48,041 nt of DNA from Pholiota molesta (lineage: Eukaryota > Basidiomycota > Agaricomycetes > Agaricales > Strophariaceae). The position numbers and the translations under genes were made by a program. The stretch lies in assembly GCA_014925825.1 (NCBI GenBank), contig JACGCK010000298.1:1-48041 (forward strand), in the 5' to 3' direction. Position 1 is the first letter of the stretch. Each line of letters begins with the position of its first letter. Shown one piece after another: positions 25,448 through 35,835 of this stretch. Under the pieces are notes generated by a model. That model was not told where the DNA came from, ran no database searches, and saw only the letters and a program-made list of their open reading frames with translations.

Positions 25448-27180
25448 TCAGTCGTCAAAGTCCAAAGTCGTCCCCGTCCCAAAGCGCACGGTCTGGACAA
25501 CCTCTTCGGCCTCTTGCATATCCATATCCATGCTTTCATCTTCACTCTACCGGCCGCCTCTCGCTGCTCCTCTTCGTCTTCCCTCGCCACCCCAAGAAAA
25601 TCCAAACAGCCCCACATACAACCCCTCCAAAGCACAGCCGCGTCGCCTCCGAGCGATTTAATAGCGACGCTGGACGACTCCCACGTATACCGCTCCTCCG
25701 CCGGCCGGATGAACGTGCTCTGCGCGGGATGCGCAGGATTCGGGCAGCTCCCGACGCCCGTCACCGCGCGCGCCGCATCATCGTCGTCGTCATCGAACTC
25801 GCGCTGCCCCTGCTGCCCCCTCCCGCCGGCGCGGTGCTCCTCCGGCACAACGGACCCCGGGACGCACACGGAGAGGATGTCCCGGAACACGCCCACCGGG
25901 CGCTGGTCCTGGCCCGTCGCGAGCGGGAGCGCGTAGTACTGCTCCAGCACGGTCTCCGCCGCGCCTTGCGGGCGCGCGAGGAGGATGCGCAGGGCGAGTT
26001 CGGTGAGGGGTGGGATTTTGGAGCCTTTGCGTTCGGTTTTGGAAAGGTATTTGCCTGCGCGGTTCGGAAGGGGTTGGGGGAGGAAGGGGTTCGGGAAGAG
26101 GTTGAGGTGGGTAAGGTTTTTCATCTGCAGCATTTCTGATGGGATGAAGCGGAGCTTGTTGTGCGCGAGGTTCAACGACTGCAGGTCCGTCAGGTTGGCA
26201 ATTTCAGGGGGGATATACGTGATACAGTTATTTCCTAGCGATTCATAAACCTTAGTCAATGTGGTCGTGTGCAGCATAAAAAGCACGAATGGAATACACA
26301 CTCAAGGAGAGCACAGTCAAATTATGCAAGCTCCATAACTCTATTGGCAACTTTGCAATGTTGTTCTTACCCAAAAACAAGTCCATGGATTCCCTCGACA
26401 CCCCTAATATCGAATTACTCGATACCGCCTTCCCATTCGGCCCGTGCCTAGCCCGCCCAGCCATCGTCGACGCAGGCGCCGTATGCGTGCGCTCAAACGC
26501 TCGACGCGTCGCAGGCTCAATGGTAGACGACGCCAGTCCCGCGTTGATATCATCCACAGTAGAAGGCTCGTTCTTCTGTGGCAGCACGACAATCTTCGCA
26601 AGATCGCGCACCACCTCTGGTGGCACCTCGTCGAGATTTTGGCCCCTAAAACAGCATGAATACACAAGATTTCACGAAAGGCAAAAACATACGTCAAGTC
26701 GATCTTCCGCACGCCAGTCTCGAAGGCATGCTCAATCACCTCATCCCACAGCAGCTTCTGCCGATTCCTCTCCCGGTCCAGCGGCGGCCATAGAGGAACC
26801 CTCATGACATCCTCATCCTCATCCTCGTCTGTGTACGGCATAAAATGTCGGTTTGCAGGAGGACTCCTGCTCCTGAACCGCGCCCTCTTCTTCATCGGTG
26901 TCTGCTCGGGGCTGTACGCGCCCCCGGACGCGCGCTTCCCGCGTATAGGGCGGTACGACCCCGCGAGCGGGTCCATCGGGGCTCCGCGCCCAAAGCAAGT
27001 CAGAGAGTCGATAGAAGACGACGACGCGTGCCCGAACGCGTCGCCTTCGTAGTCGCTGTCCAGGGCAAGGGGGTCGAGGGCGGGCGACGAGGGCGGGGAC
27101 GATGAGGTTGGGTATGGGGATGACAGCGGGGAGGAGGGCGGGCTGCAGGAGGTGTGGGGTGCGGAGAACATTGGGCACAC
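25448..27180 (-). CDS. Leucine-rich-repeat protein with disordered N-terminus
   Basis: Exons 27180-26693, 26645-26302 and 26234-25448. The N-terminal ~130 residues are Ser/Pro-rich, with an arginine-rich patch (PMKKRARFRSRSPP) and an acidic run (DEDEDEDV). The middle holds leucine-rich repeats across the exon 2/3 border: LFLGKNNIAKLPIELWSL, LTVLSLRNNCITYIPPEI, LQSLNLAHNKLRFIPSEM, LTHLNLFPNPF. After this comes a helical stretch (PPLTELALRILLARP) and a poly-Asp run. The frame as given would end at 25414 with an unrelated basic tail. One more base near 25545 instead gives an acidic tail ending RFGTGTTLDFDD and closes all phases to the TGA at 25448 (539 residues). The family acts as protein-interaction scaffolds; the partner is unknown. 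Confidence 0.78.
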
Positions 27181-28263
27181 TTGGGAGGGGAGAAAGGAGA
27201 AAAGGAACCTGGACGGGGACTTGCTGCTTTAAATAAATTACGCACCGGTCAATCAACGTTGCAGGAGCGCGATCACGTGGGAGCGCGTCTTCCTCAGGGC
27301 TGGTGTGTGGCCGCTGCCAGTGCCAGTGGTAACGTTATTGCAACGTTGTTGCGTACCATCCCGGAACGCGGCGCTCGATATTGCCTATATGTCTACTTGC
27401 AACCTGAGGCCTGAAGTGCTGACGATTGAGCGGGGAATTGAATTTTCAAGCGCTGCCTTTGGCTGGAGAATTTTTCTTGAATAATGAATTACTCTAAATC
27501 GCTCCATCATTGGTTACTTGGTGGCGTTGCGTGCTTGAATCGGAATCCAGAAGCTTGAAGGTTTGAAACTAAGGGAATGTTTTTTTTTCCATAAGCAGCA
27601 TATATGGATATCAAGTTGGAATTGAAGCGATAACGATATCGCAGCCAGTGGCAGCAGAACTTGATGACCTTTGTGAAGTTTGAAGTTCGAAGCACGACCT
27701 CACGACGTATTATACTTAAAGGTATTCAGAATAGTGCCACTAGCATCACCCGACAAGCAAAGACGGACCCGTCGACCAGCACAACGTAGTGGGGAAAAAA
27801 TAGAAGCTCAAGATCTCTGCTCCAGTAGCGCACACTGTCACAAGTCTAGAAGTCGAGGGTAAAACACACGAAGTGGAGACGCATATTTCACCGACATGAG
27901 GCAGTTGAAGGGGTAAGAGGAAGAGGCAATCCAGTTCTTTATATCTTGGTGGCATTTTATAGAACCGGAACGTGCCACCCATGACCATTTCCGGCCATTA
28001 TTCATAATTGTTGAGGATCTTTGGCGTGAAAACGATCTCGGTTCACCAAAGTAAGGACGCCAGCGAAGGTATAGCAGGTTGCTGGGTTGGGTATATTGGC
28101 GAATTGATATGGGTTGCTTGATGAGATTGAACGTTGATTCGTCACTAAAATTGTGGAAAGATCCTCGAACTCAAAGATTATCTGCACGCAGAATCTGGAA
28201 GTCACATTAGGTATTTGTAAAGACATGGGGTAGCCCTCTGCAATGAAGACCGTATCGAACATT
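27181..28263. other. Intergenic, 1.1 kb without recognised features
   Basis: 5' flank of the leucine-rich-repeat gene and 3' flank of uL23m. A T-rich run lies near 27585. The minus-strand frame 28002-28262 has no family motif or good splice partners. Nothing else is seen. Confidence 0.4.
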
Positions 28264-29259
28264 CTATGCTGACGAAGGAGCGTCAGATGATGGCGGAGGA
28301 ACCGACTCTGAACTGGGCGGAGGTGGTTTTACCCTCGCCTTGAGCATCTTGTAGTTGAACTTCCCTTCTTCCTCTCTCAGCTCCCGCATTCCGCTAGCGA
28401 AATCAGCCACCAAGTTCTCCCTCGCCGCCCGACGTTCGGAGACGAGGCGGATGATATGCGACCTCTTCGTGGCGTACGGCGCCTTGAATTTCCACGACAT
28501 CCTGCCCTGGCCCTTGGTCAGACGCAGGAGCTCCTCCTTTTGTAGGTTGCGTGTGTGCTGGATGGCGAAGTTCCTCTCGATGAATTCTTCGCGCTCCTTC
28601 CTGGCTTCGGGCTCCATGTCTTCCAGTCTCTGGGGGTAGTAGAAAGGCTCCACCAATCCGACAACAGCGCGCTTGTACGTCTTGTACGCGCGGCGTCTAG
28701 GGCCATCTAATGTGCGGTACCATGGGGAGATGTAGTTGTCCGTGCGAATGTAGGTGCATCTGACGCCGTAGACGGCAAGAAGGAGGGAGCGAACGTCGGT
28801 CTTGGTGACGGATTGGGGAATGCGGAAAGTGGCTTCGTAGGGGTTGTAGGGTTGCCCTGGTGGTGTGTGGTTTCTGACGAGACGCATGACGATATTGGGG
28901 AGGTAGACCTTCTGACCCACGACGTCCGTCATATGGGAGCCCTCGCGCACTGCAGTACGGAAACCACGGATGCGGGTCCGACGCAGATTCTTCAGACTGA
29001 TATACGACTCTTCTGTTTCGCGCTTATTAAGGTCTCCAACAGCTTTGAGGCGATCGTATGTCGCTTTATCAGACGGCGTCAGCCCGTTTTCTGTCGCGTC
29101 GGTTGCGCCTGCGGGGGTCTTCCCAAATTGCTTTCGTCGGCGGAGGCGCACGGCAAGCGGCGCAGAAGCTGTCCGCGCCACCTTTGCCATGTGGGGCATC
29201 GTCGAAGGCGTCGTCGCATAGGACCGTCGCAGGCCCGGACAATAGCGGACGGCCTGCAT
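28264..29259 (-). CDS. MRP20: Mitochondrial large-subunit ribosomal protein uL23m
   Basis: Single exon, 331 residues from Met at 29259. The chosen start gives a presequence-like N-terminus (MQAVRYCPGLRRSYATTP), rich in Arg and hydroxylated residues, as expected for matrix import. An in-frame Met at 29391 would add 44 residues ahead of it and is less likely. The ribosomal L23 core is visible from about residue 110: VYLPNIVMRLVRN, ATFRIPQSVTKTDVRSLLLAV and YGVRCTYIRTDNY. The C-terminal extension (~120 residues) is charged and helical, ending in a Pro/Ser tail; such extensions are common in fungal mitoribosomal proteins. It contacts the exit-tunnel region of the mitoribosome by homology. It is divergent from the Dcr2-like gene, with 227 bases between starts. 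Confidence 0.9.
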   Translation of the reverse strand: MQAVRYCPGLRRSYATTPSTMPHMAKVARTASAPLAVRLRRRKQFGKTPAGATDATENGLTPSDKATYDRLKAVGDLNKRETEESYISLKNLRRTRIRGFRTAVREGSHMTDVVGQKVYLPNIVMRLVRNHTPPGQPYNPYEATFRIPQSVTKTDVRSLLLAVYGVRCTYIRTDNYISPWYRTLDGPRRRAYKTYKRAVVGLVEPFYYPQRLEDMEPEARKEREEFIERNFAIQHTRNLQKEELLRLTKGQGRMSWKFKAPYATKRSHIIRLVSERRAARENLVADFASGMRELREEEGKFNYKMLKARVKPPPPSSESVPPPSSDAPSSA

Positions 29260-29486
29260 TTTGGGAAGGAGTAGGGGTTCGGGGAAAAGTGCCAACGCGG
29301 AGGGGAAATTTCTGCTAAAAGGCGCCACGTGACGAGCATGCTTACGGCAAGCGACATCGCTCACGAAATTAGAGTCCACGTTGGCTGCCATTGCCTATGT
29401 ACCACTTGTTTCCAACGCTGACCCTCTGCTTCTCTGGCACTGCATTACTCTAGTCCGTATCCCTTGGCCACTGGCTAACAGGAACC
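29260..29486. promoter_or_regulatory. Short bidirectional promoter region between uL23m and Dcr2-like gene
   Basis: Only 227 bases separate the two divergent starts, so both genes must share this control region. No TATA element or repeated motif is obvious on either strand. Co-regulation is an inference from spacing. Confidence 0.5.
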
Positions 29487-31995
29487 ATGGTTTCCTTTTC
29501 TTGTTTCAAGTTCTTCCGCGGCCTGCGGTCCATGTGTGCGCCGATAACGACCGTCATTGGCTTCTCGCTGATGCTTCTCTACGTTTTCATACTCTACCAG
29601 CCGAATCGAGGGCCTGGCATCAAGCAGAAGATGGGGTGGCAGTCATATGAAGTCGTAAATCTGATGGGAAGCCCTGCACCCTCCCCAGTGAGCGGAGGAG
29701 ATCTTTCGACAGAGCCCTCTATTACACCTCCAGGGGTCGACTGGTGGAATGTCACACAGCCCGACGACAAAGTGGATTATTCAAGTCTTCCTTTGGATAC
29801 TTGGTCTCCAACTCTACCCCATAATACTGGGTGTATGTTTTCTTCTCTTTATCCCTCTAACATACTATTGACGGTCTATGCGTTATATAGTCTCTGAAAT
29901 TGCTATTTCACGGTGTTTAATCGATCCAGAGATCGCCGGTAAACTATGCAACCCTGATTCTACGAGCGAGCAGGATGCAATCAAAGGGAAATGGGTCCGC
30001 GTGCCAAGGAACTTGAATCTGGAAGGAGGATATTTAGCAGGATCCTTGGTTTGTCAAACTTGCAATGCACCGACTGTTATAACGAAAATGCTGACAATCA
30101 ATTGCAGAACCTGTATTACAGACGAACGCGAAGGCAAGATATCAACCTCATCATCGACTTGAAAATCCTCCCCAAAGATGAAGCACCTCCGGCGTCGGAA
30201 GACGGCTGGAAAAAAGCAAGTACTTCGCTACACGAAGGACTCAGAGGCTTTCCGCCTCTTTATCTCTGGTATAGGACTGGGAAGCAAGGGGGCGAAATGA
30301 CCGCAGAAGAAAGATCAAATATCATTACAGAGCTAGATGTGCTCTACGGAGACGACGTCCCTTGGTATGGATTCGAGAGAGTCGAGCGTCCAACCATTGC
30401 CGAGAGAGGCCGAGTGCAGCCAACATGGATAACATACCGGAGAGGTGTCAAGTGTGCGTGACGTTTTCATTCAAATGTAACTATACATTCCCAACTAAAA
30501 TACGCACGTTAGTGGCTCCTAAGGCCCCGCCTTTGCACTTCAACCACGATGGGAAATTCAAGATCCTCCAAGTCGCCGATCTGCATTTCTCCGTGTCCTC
30601 AGGCACCTGCAGAGACACCATTCTCAACCCATGCGAGCATTCCGACAACCTTACCAATACGCTCATATCGCACGTCATAGACCAGGAAAAGCCGGATCTG
30701 ATTGTATTCACCGGCGACCAGCTCAACGGCCAAGGGACCTCATGGGATCATAAATCCGTGTTGGCCAAGTTTTCTCGGGCTGTGGCGGAGAAGGGCATCC
30801 CATGGGCGGCTGTTTTCGGCAACCACGATGAGGAAGATGGGATGGCGAAGGAGCAGCAAATGATGCTCATGAAGTCCCTACCTTACAACGTGGTCGAGAG
30901 AGGCCCGAAGGATATTCATGGCGTTGGGAATTATGTGCTCAAGGTCTACAGTCCGGATGCGTGCGTCTTTGATTGTCATATCATGGATATATAGATTGCT
31001 GATTTTCCTGACTAGTTCAAAAACCCACACACTCACGCTCTACTTCCTCGATTCCGGCTCATATGCGAAAGGTCTCATAGATTGGTTTGGGTTTTTCACG
31101 CCAACCGAATTCGATTACATTCGCCAGAGCCAGATTGATTGGTTCCTTCAAGAATCAGGTGAATACTATCTCTGTTCACCTGGTCACAAGTCAAGTTGAC
31201 ACCTCTTAGCTTCGATAAAGCAAATCGAGCGGCCTTTCAGACCTGATGACGGCAAAGACCTGGGCGGTGTATGGCAGCGCCAGGAGCAAATTACGCCGAA
31301 CACGAAACTAGCCAAGCCGAACGCACTGATGTTCTTCCATATGCCACTGTATGTATCCCATGTTCTCTCGTCTATACCTATTCCAATGTCCGTTTTATTG
31401 TAGACCGGAGTCCTACGCCAAGGCAGACATAAATCCACTAACGGGGAAGAAACTCGACGTCGGGATTTCTGGGCTCGAGCCTCCTGGTCATGCGAAGAAC
31501 AGCGACGGGTTCTTCGAGAAAGGCGTTTTGATGGCCAGCGAGAGTATGCATGCCTCTAATGGAAACATACACGAGATCAAAGTTATTGGAAACGGGCATT
31601 GTCATGGTATGTCTCTCCTCATTGGTATGGAAGAAGAAACGCTGATTAGGATTTCTTGTCTTCAAGTTACGGAGAACTGTCGGCGCGTGAAGGGTGTCTG
31701 GCTATGTTTCGGTGGGGAGGGTAAGCTTCATTTGTTGAATAGCTTTCTAAATCCATATTAATTTTTCATTGTCCAGATCGTATTCTGGTTATAGCAAAAT
31801 CGGGTATGTTCATCTCTTCATTCCTTTATAATGAAGCCAAGTTTCGACTGACAATTTTGTAGATTTGATCGCAGATTCCGGATATACGATGTGTCTGACT
31901 ATGGGGAGACTATCAAGACGTATAAAAGGACGGAGCACGATGAGGTTATTGATGAGATGGTCCTGGCCGGGAACGGGGCTGCTCCGCTATCATGA
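29487..31995 (+). CDS. DCR2: Dcr2-like metallophosphatase, membrane-anchored
   Basis: Calcineurin-like phosphoesterase; yeast Dcr2 dephosphorylates Sic1 and Ire1. Exons 29487-29832, 29891-30048, 30108-30453, 30513-30960, 31016-31158, 31210-31348, 31404-31606, 31667-31720, 31777-31803 and 31863-31995 give about 665 residues. A transmembrane anchor lies near residues 20-40 (ITTVIGFSLMLLYVFILYQP). Metal-binding motifs are visible in order: LQVADLHFS, VFTGDQLNG, VFGNHDEED, then MFFHMPL and NGHCH near the end. DIHG and SYSGYSKIGFDRRFRIYD are further family blocks. The frame breaks once at the G4 run 31714-31717; one more G gives the expected GGGG turn before SYSGY and closes all phases. The donor TTG|GTTTGT at 30049 is weak but in phase. 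Confidence 0.92.
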
Positions 31996-32307
31996 TAGAG
32001 ACGTGATTGTATTATATTTGGATCTAATTTATTCACACACATTTGCATGTATAGGTGGTTTCGTCTTTGACCTGACACTCCCGCTCTCTATTATTTTCTT
32101 GATTCATAATTGACTAATTCTTGTACAGGTCTCCATAAACATCTCAATATGGATGGCTGTCGCATTATGAGACTATACTCCAAACATAAATCCATTCAAC
32201 AAACTACGAGTTACAAAGATTCCGAAACGAGAAACGAGTCCTAAAGAATACAAACCATGGGAATGGAGCTGTGTATAAAAGCAGTGGATCAAAGGTACAA
32301 AAAAAAT
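31996..32307. other. Intergenic, left edge of tandem duplication at 32131
   Basis: 3' flank of the Dcr2-like gene and 3' flank of the first small HSP. From CTCCATAAAC at 32131 the sequence matches 36176 onward, which marks the left boundary of the duplicated unit. Confidence 0.6.
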
Positions 32308-32889
32308 TCAAGCAATAGTAATGCGCTTGGGCGTAAGCTCTGGCGTTGTTTTCGGGAAGGTGACCGTCAAAACGCCATTGTCCATAGAGGCTTTGATTTC
32401 CTCGTCCTACAAAGTAGATATCAGCAATTTGTGCGGCGGAGCATTAACGAAGAAGAACATACCTTGATACCCTGGGGAAGTTGGAGAGTGCGCGAGAACT
32501 TGCCGAATTGGCGTTCGCGCACTGCGTACCCGTTGTCCTCGAAGTCGCTGGACTGCTTTGTTTCAGCCGCGACTGTGAGGCGCCCGTTGTGCACGTCGAT
32601 CTGGATGTTTTCCTTCGAGACACCTGGGAACTCGAAGGTCGCGGTCACCAGATTCTTCTCCTTGTCCTCGCGGAGGTCCATTCTGCAAAACTTCTATTAA
32701 CTTGTTGTTCCGGCTAGCTGATAATTTTATATCGTGAGCTCACCTTGGTTTAAAGGCGCGTACAGCGCCTTCGACGTTGTTGCGCTGTCGCACTTGGTTC
32801 GAGTTTCTCTCTTGGCGAGGGCCTGACAGCGCTTCGTCAACTAGACGCTCGAAGTCGTAGAATGGCTCGTAGAAGAAGATGTTGGACAT
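32308..32889 (-). CDS. Small heat-shock protein (Hsp20) A
   Basis: ATP-independent chaperone. Exons 32889-32744, 32682-32463 and 32406-32308 give 154 residues with good splice sites. N-terminus MSNIFFYEPFYDFERLVDEA; alpha-crystallin domain from about residue 50 (ATFEFPGVSKENIQIDVHNG, LTVAAETK, YAVRERQFGKFSRTLQLP, ASMDNGVLTVTFPK). It ends with RITIA, keeping the C-terminal I-x-I motif (151-153) that joins dimers into larger oligomers. Divergent from copy B; 447 bases between starts contain heat-shock elements, and a TATA-like element lies at 32989-32994 on the minus strand. Nearly identical to copy C, 4050 bases away. Confidence 0.94.
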
Positions 32890-33016
32890 AGTGCTTGAGT
32901 TTGTAAAGCGGCTGTTGGGTTGTGAAGCTGAAGTGGCTTTGGTGATTGATTACTTTGCTGGGGGCTAGAGTCAGTGAGCAAGCTCGCATTTATACCTCTT
33001 GCAGGGCTCTGGCGCC

Positions 33017-33029
33017 GAAACTTCGAGAA
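33017..33029. promoter_or_regulatory. Heat-shock element, HSP A/B promoter, site 1
   Basis: GAA-AC-TTC-GA-GAA, three perfectly alternating nGAAn units, the binding pattern of trimeric heat-shock factor. The same site, GAA-AT-TTC-GA-GAA, lies at 37069 in the duplicate. Confidence 0.75.
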
Positions 33030-33142
33030 AAGGTCGGATGCTACGTATCCATTCTGCGTCTTTCGAGAAACGTACATAAATAGACGCGCGTCTATGTTTG
33101 GCGCGGCGTATGCAACTACTTGCCGTTTTTGGAACACTGCTA

Positions 33143-33155
33143 TTCTGGAAAGTTC
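33143..33155. promoter_or_regulatory. Heat-shock element, HSP A/B promoter, site 2
   Basis: TTC-TG-GAA-AG-TTC, three perfect alternating units. Conserved without change at 37195-37207. A partial site (TTCGAGAA) lies between, at 33062-33069. Confidence 0.78.
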
Positions 33156-33336
33156 CGACTCACTCTAGTTGTATCTCTTGCAATTCTGAGCACCCGACAC
33201 GAACTAAGAGGTAGTTATGAAGGGTAGCAATTCTGGATGGGAGCGAGGTTTCTGACCCCAACAAAAAAAACTGCAACTCACTCCTCGAAAGTACTACACA
33301 CTCTTCACCTTCATCTCGCATACTATCATCCTCGAC

Positions 33337-33891
33337 ATGGCCAACGTATTCTTCTACGAGCCTTTCTACGACTTTGAGCACCTCGTTAATCAAGCACTCT
33401 CATCATGCACCGAGACTGGAAATGCCACTTTGAAACAACACTTGGTTGACGGAGCGGTGAGATCCTTTAAACCAAGGTATGTATCCTAGGATATGTTCAT
33501 ATATCAACCAAATCTCAAGCCCTTGTATGTAGAATGGATCTTCACGAAAGTGCGGAGCGAAACGTAGTCGCAGCCACCTTCGAGTTCCCAGGTGTCTCGA
33601 AGGAGAATATCCAGATCGACATCCACAACGGCAAACTCACCGTGTCTGCCGAGACGAAGCAGGCGGATGCCTTCAACAAGAGTGGGTATGCCGTGCGTGA
33701 GCGGCGATTCGGAAAATTCTCGAGGACGTTGCAGCTTCCCCAAGGTGTCAAGGTATGTTTCTTATTTTACAATACTTGGATTTCAACGCTCACGTACTCA
33801 TACTCAGGACGAGGAAATTAAAGCATCCATGGAGAATGGCGTGCTCACTATCACCTTCCCTCAGACGACACCAGAGCAGGCGCCTAAGTAA
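33337..33891 (+). CDS. Small heat-shock protein (Hsp20) B, C-terminally truncated
   Basis: Exons 33337-33476, 33533-33752 and 33808-33891, 147 residues. The alpha-crystallin domain is complete (ATFEFPGVSKENIQIDIHNG, YAVRERRFGKFSRTLQLP, ASMENGVLTITFP). The frame ends with TAA at 33889, just after Pro-Lys. In copy D the same position is CGA, followed by codons for ITIS and a stop. The loss removes the conserved I-x-I oligomerisation motif; the codons for it remain in the DNA after the stop. The N-terminus (MANVFFYEPFYDFEHLVNQA) differs from A and C, so B and D form one sublineage and A and C another. Confidence 0.9.
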
Positions 33892-34509
33892 ATCACTATT
33901 TCTTGATCGTGAGGTAGAAGATATATAACCACATTATGATACCTTCTCTTACCGGCTTAACATGCTATACTATTATCACCTTTGTCAGTGCTTTCTATAT
34001 TAGAAATGTAATTTTAATGCCGAATACCTCATTTAACAAATTAAGCGCCTAGAGCTGGATTCAAGCAAAAAAAATGGAATATAGAGGAAGATCTTTGATT
34101 ATAGCAGTTACAAACAAATCTACAACTATGGAATCTGGATGTTGTTAGAATCGCGCTGACATGCTGCTGATGTGTGACGGAGAGACTGTGAGACGCGAGG
34201 GAGGAAACTGCTGGTATTAACCAGGTTGCGAATAGGGGTACAGAATACTGTAATTACTATATATATGGTTTATGGCAAGTTTATGGGACTGATCGGCGGA
34301 AGGAGTGGCTGCGTAACTATTATGAAAGGAAAGAGATGTCCATAGAAGAAAGGAATGTCTGTAGAAGGAATGAGAGGAGGGATATCGTGACAGATGTCTA
34401 ATCACAAACACCTCCAAATCCATAAAGGAGTGCCTGTTAACAATAAACTCGAGAGACAGTATGTATCAAATACTCGTAGATTTAACAAAATTCAAAAGGT
34501 GGCACAAAA
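33892..34509. other. 3' flank of HSP B with a segment absent from unit 2
   Basis: Up to about 34130 it matches the flank of HSP D. Bases of about 34140-34390 have no counterpart in unit 2. A short match resumes near 34395-34460 (compare 38140-38200). No gene seen. Confidence 0.45.
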
Positions 34510-34999
34510 TCAAGCATTGCGTGTTTCCCACAAGGTAACCTCGCTGTCAGGTTCGCCTGGCTTGTGTCTTATGTTCACGGTTTCAACTTTACCAAGAAAG
34601 GTCATGTTTCCATAGAATGCCTGCATAGGTGACGCCAGTACAGGATTTGTTGATTGTGCGTGGGCGTGCCACCGTGAAGGCCCTTCGTTGCGCTGGAAAT
34701 TATGGTCGATATTGCCCCAGATTACCTGCTTAGTAGGTGCCACTGGTGACTGCATGGATTGTCGATTGAGCATCCGAACATTCGTCCCTCTGGAGTTTAT
34801 TGTCAGAGCTGTCACCGTATGCCTGCTTAGTAGGTGCCACTGCAGGGTTTGTCGATTGAGCATTCAAACATTCGTTGCTCTGGGATTTAATACCATAATC
34901 ATATGGGGGCGGTTGGTCGTCATTGTTTGTGGAATCCTGAGTCTTCAATCGGAAAAGATCTTTCAAGGCGATTATGATGTGCATGTTCTGGTAGATCAC
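34510..34999 (-). pseudogene. Degenerate repeat-protein reading frame, unknown
   Basis: Minus-strand frames 34999-34730 and 34863-34510 overlap and, read as one, show repeated peptide units with the pattern NECLNAQSTNPAVAPTKQA, DECSDAQSTIHAV, then HAHAQSTNPVLASPMQA. The frame shifts near 34745-34755, where 7 extra bases (TCACCAG-like on minus) interrupt the unit. It begins near DLFRLKTQDS and a PPPYDYG segment. No family recognised. This stretch is absent from unit 2 of the duplication, so it arrived in or was lost from one copy. Could be a decayed lineage-specific gene or non-coding repeats. Confidence 0.4.
34620..34915. repeat. Three imperfect tandem repeats of about 97-105 bp
   Basis: Units begin with CCTGC-TAG at 34620, 34725 and 34822. 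The last two share CCTGCTTAGTAGGTGCCACT and TTGTCGATTGAGCAT exactly. They coincide with the repeated peptide units of the minus-strand frame. Confidence 0.6.
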
Positions 35000-35579
35000 A
35001 AAAAATCAGCTCCTTCATATATAGAGATATATAGAGCACATACGACGATTATATCAGGAAGTAGTTGGAATAGTTGGGTTGTGAGTTTGTGTTAGTGATT
35101 GAGCAAGTTCGCGCCGCCTTTTATCTGCACTTTTGTGCCACTCCAATGCTCTTGCCTTTTGTGTGCCATTCAATTACTCAAGCTTGACTCAAGGGCTCAA
35201 AGCGCTCAATCATTATGTTGCCTTAGATACACTGGGCCCACACCTTGAGAATCATTCCAGGACCATTATTGTGGGTGCCATGGTCCCGTATAGGATTACT
35301 CAAAAACCCTACTACTAAATTTGGGCCACCATAGGTACTCAAAATTTTACCGACTTAGGCGGGAAAATTCAAGTGTTTTCGGCCTCCTATACAGAAATTT
35401 AGGCATTTTTTCTGGGCTAAGAAGACCTGATAATGCTGTGAGATTCAGAGGGCCACACACGAAAATCCTGATTAGTGAGTGGCAATCATCCTCATAATAA
35501 CAAAGACATATTCATTATCATTTAAGCTATTCCTTTGTACATACTAATTATCTACTGTGCGATACACTGATATTGTCAG
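35000..35579. other. Non-coding stretch within unit 1
   Basis: No supported gene. AT-rich, with no counterpart in unit 2. No terminal repeats or transposase remnant recognised. Confidence 0.4.
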
Positions 35580-35690
35580 ATGGGTGAATGCCATGGCACA
35601 CTTCAACACAAGAGCACATGTCTTAATCAAAGAAAGCTGTTGATCGTCTCTATAATTCCAAGTGGAAGAATGGACATGCTTCAGTGTGTC
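35580..35690 (-). pseudogene. F-box-like fragment (copy 5)
   Basis: A short minus-strand remnant matching the first ~35 codons of the F-box-like family, parallel to 38500-38640 in unit 2 (both include the CACATGT/GCATGT-TTAATC-AAAGAAAG stretch). The rest of the gene is missing on its 3' side, where unit-specific sequence begins. Confidence 0.5.
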
Positions 35691-35835
35691 AATCCGGATC
35701 TAGAGATTCAACTCGGATGTCTGGCGGAGAAAAAACAAGGACAAGAACAACCACCACCCCCACCGTTGCTGCTGTCCCGCTCTCTCAGCCTTCTGTCCAC
35801 TTTGTAACAATTGTAACAAGCCATGGGCACACCGT

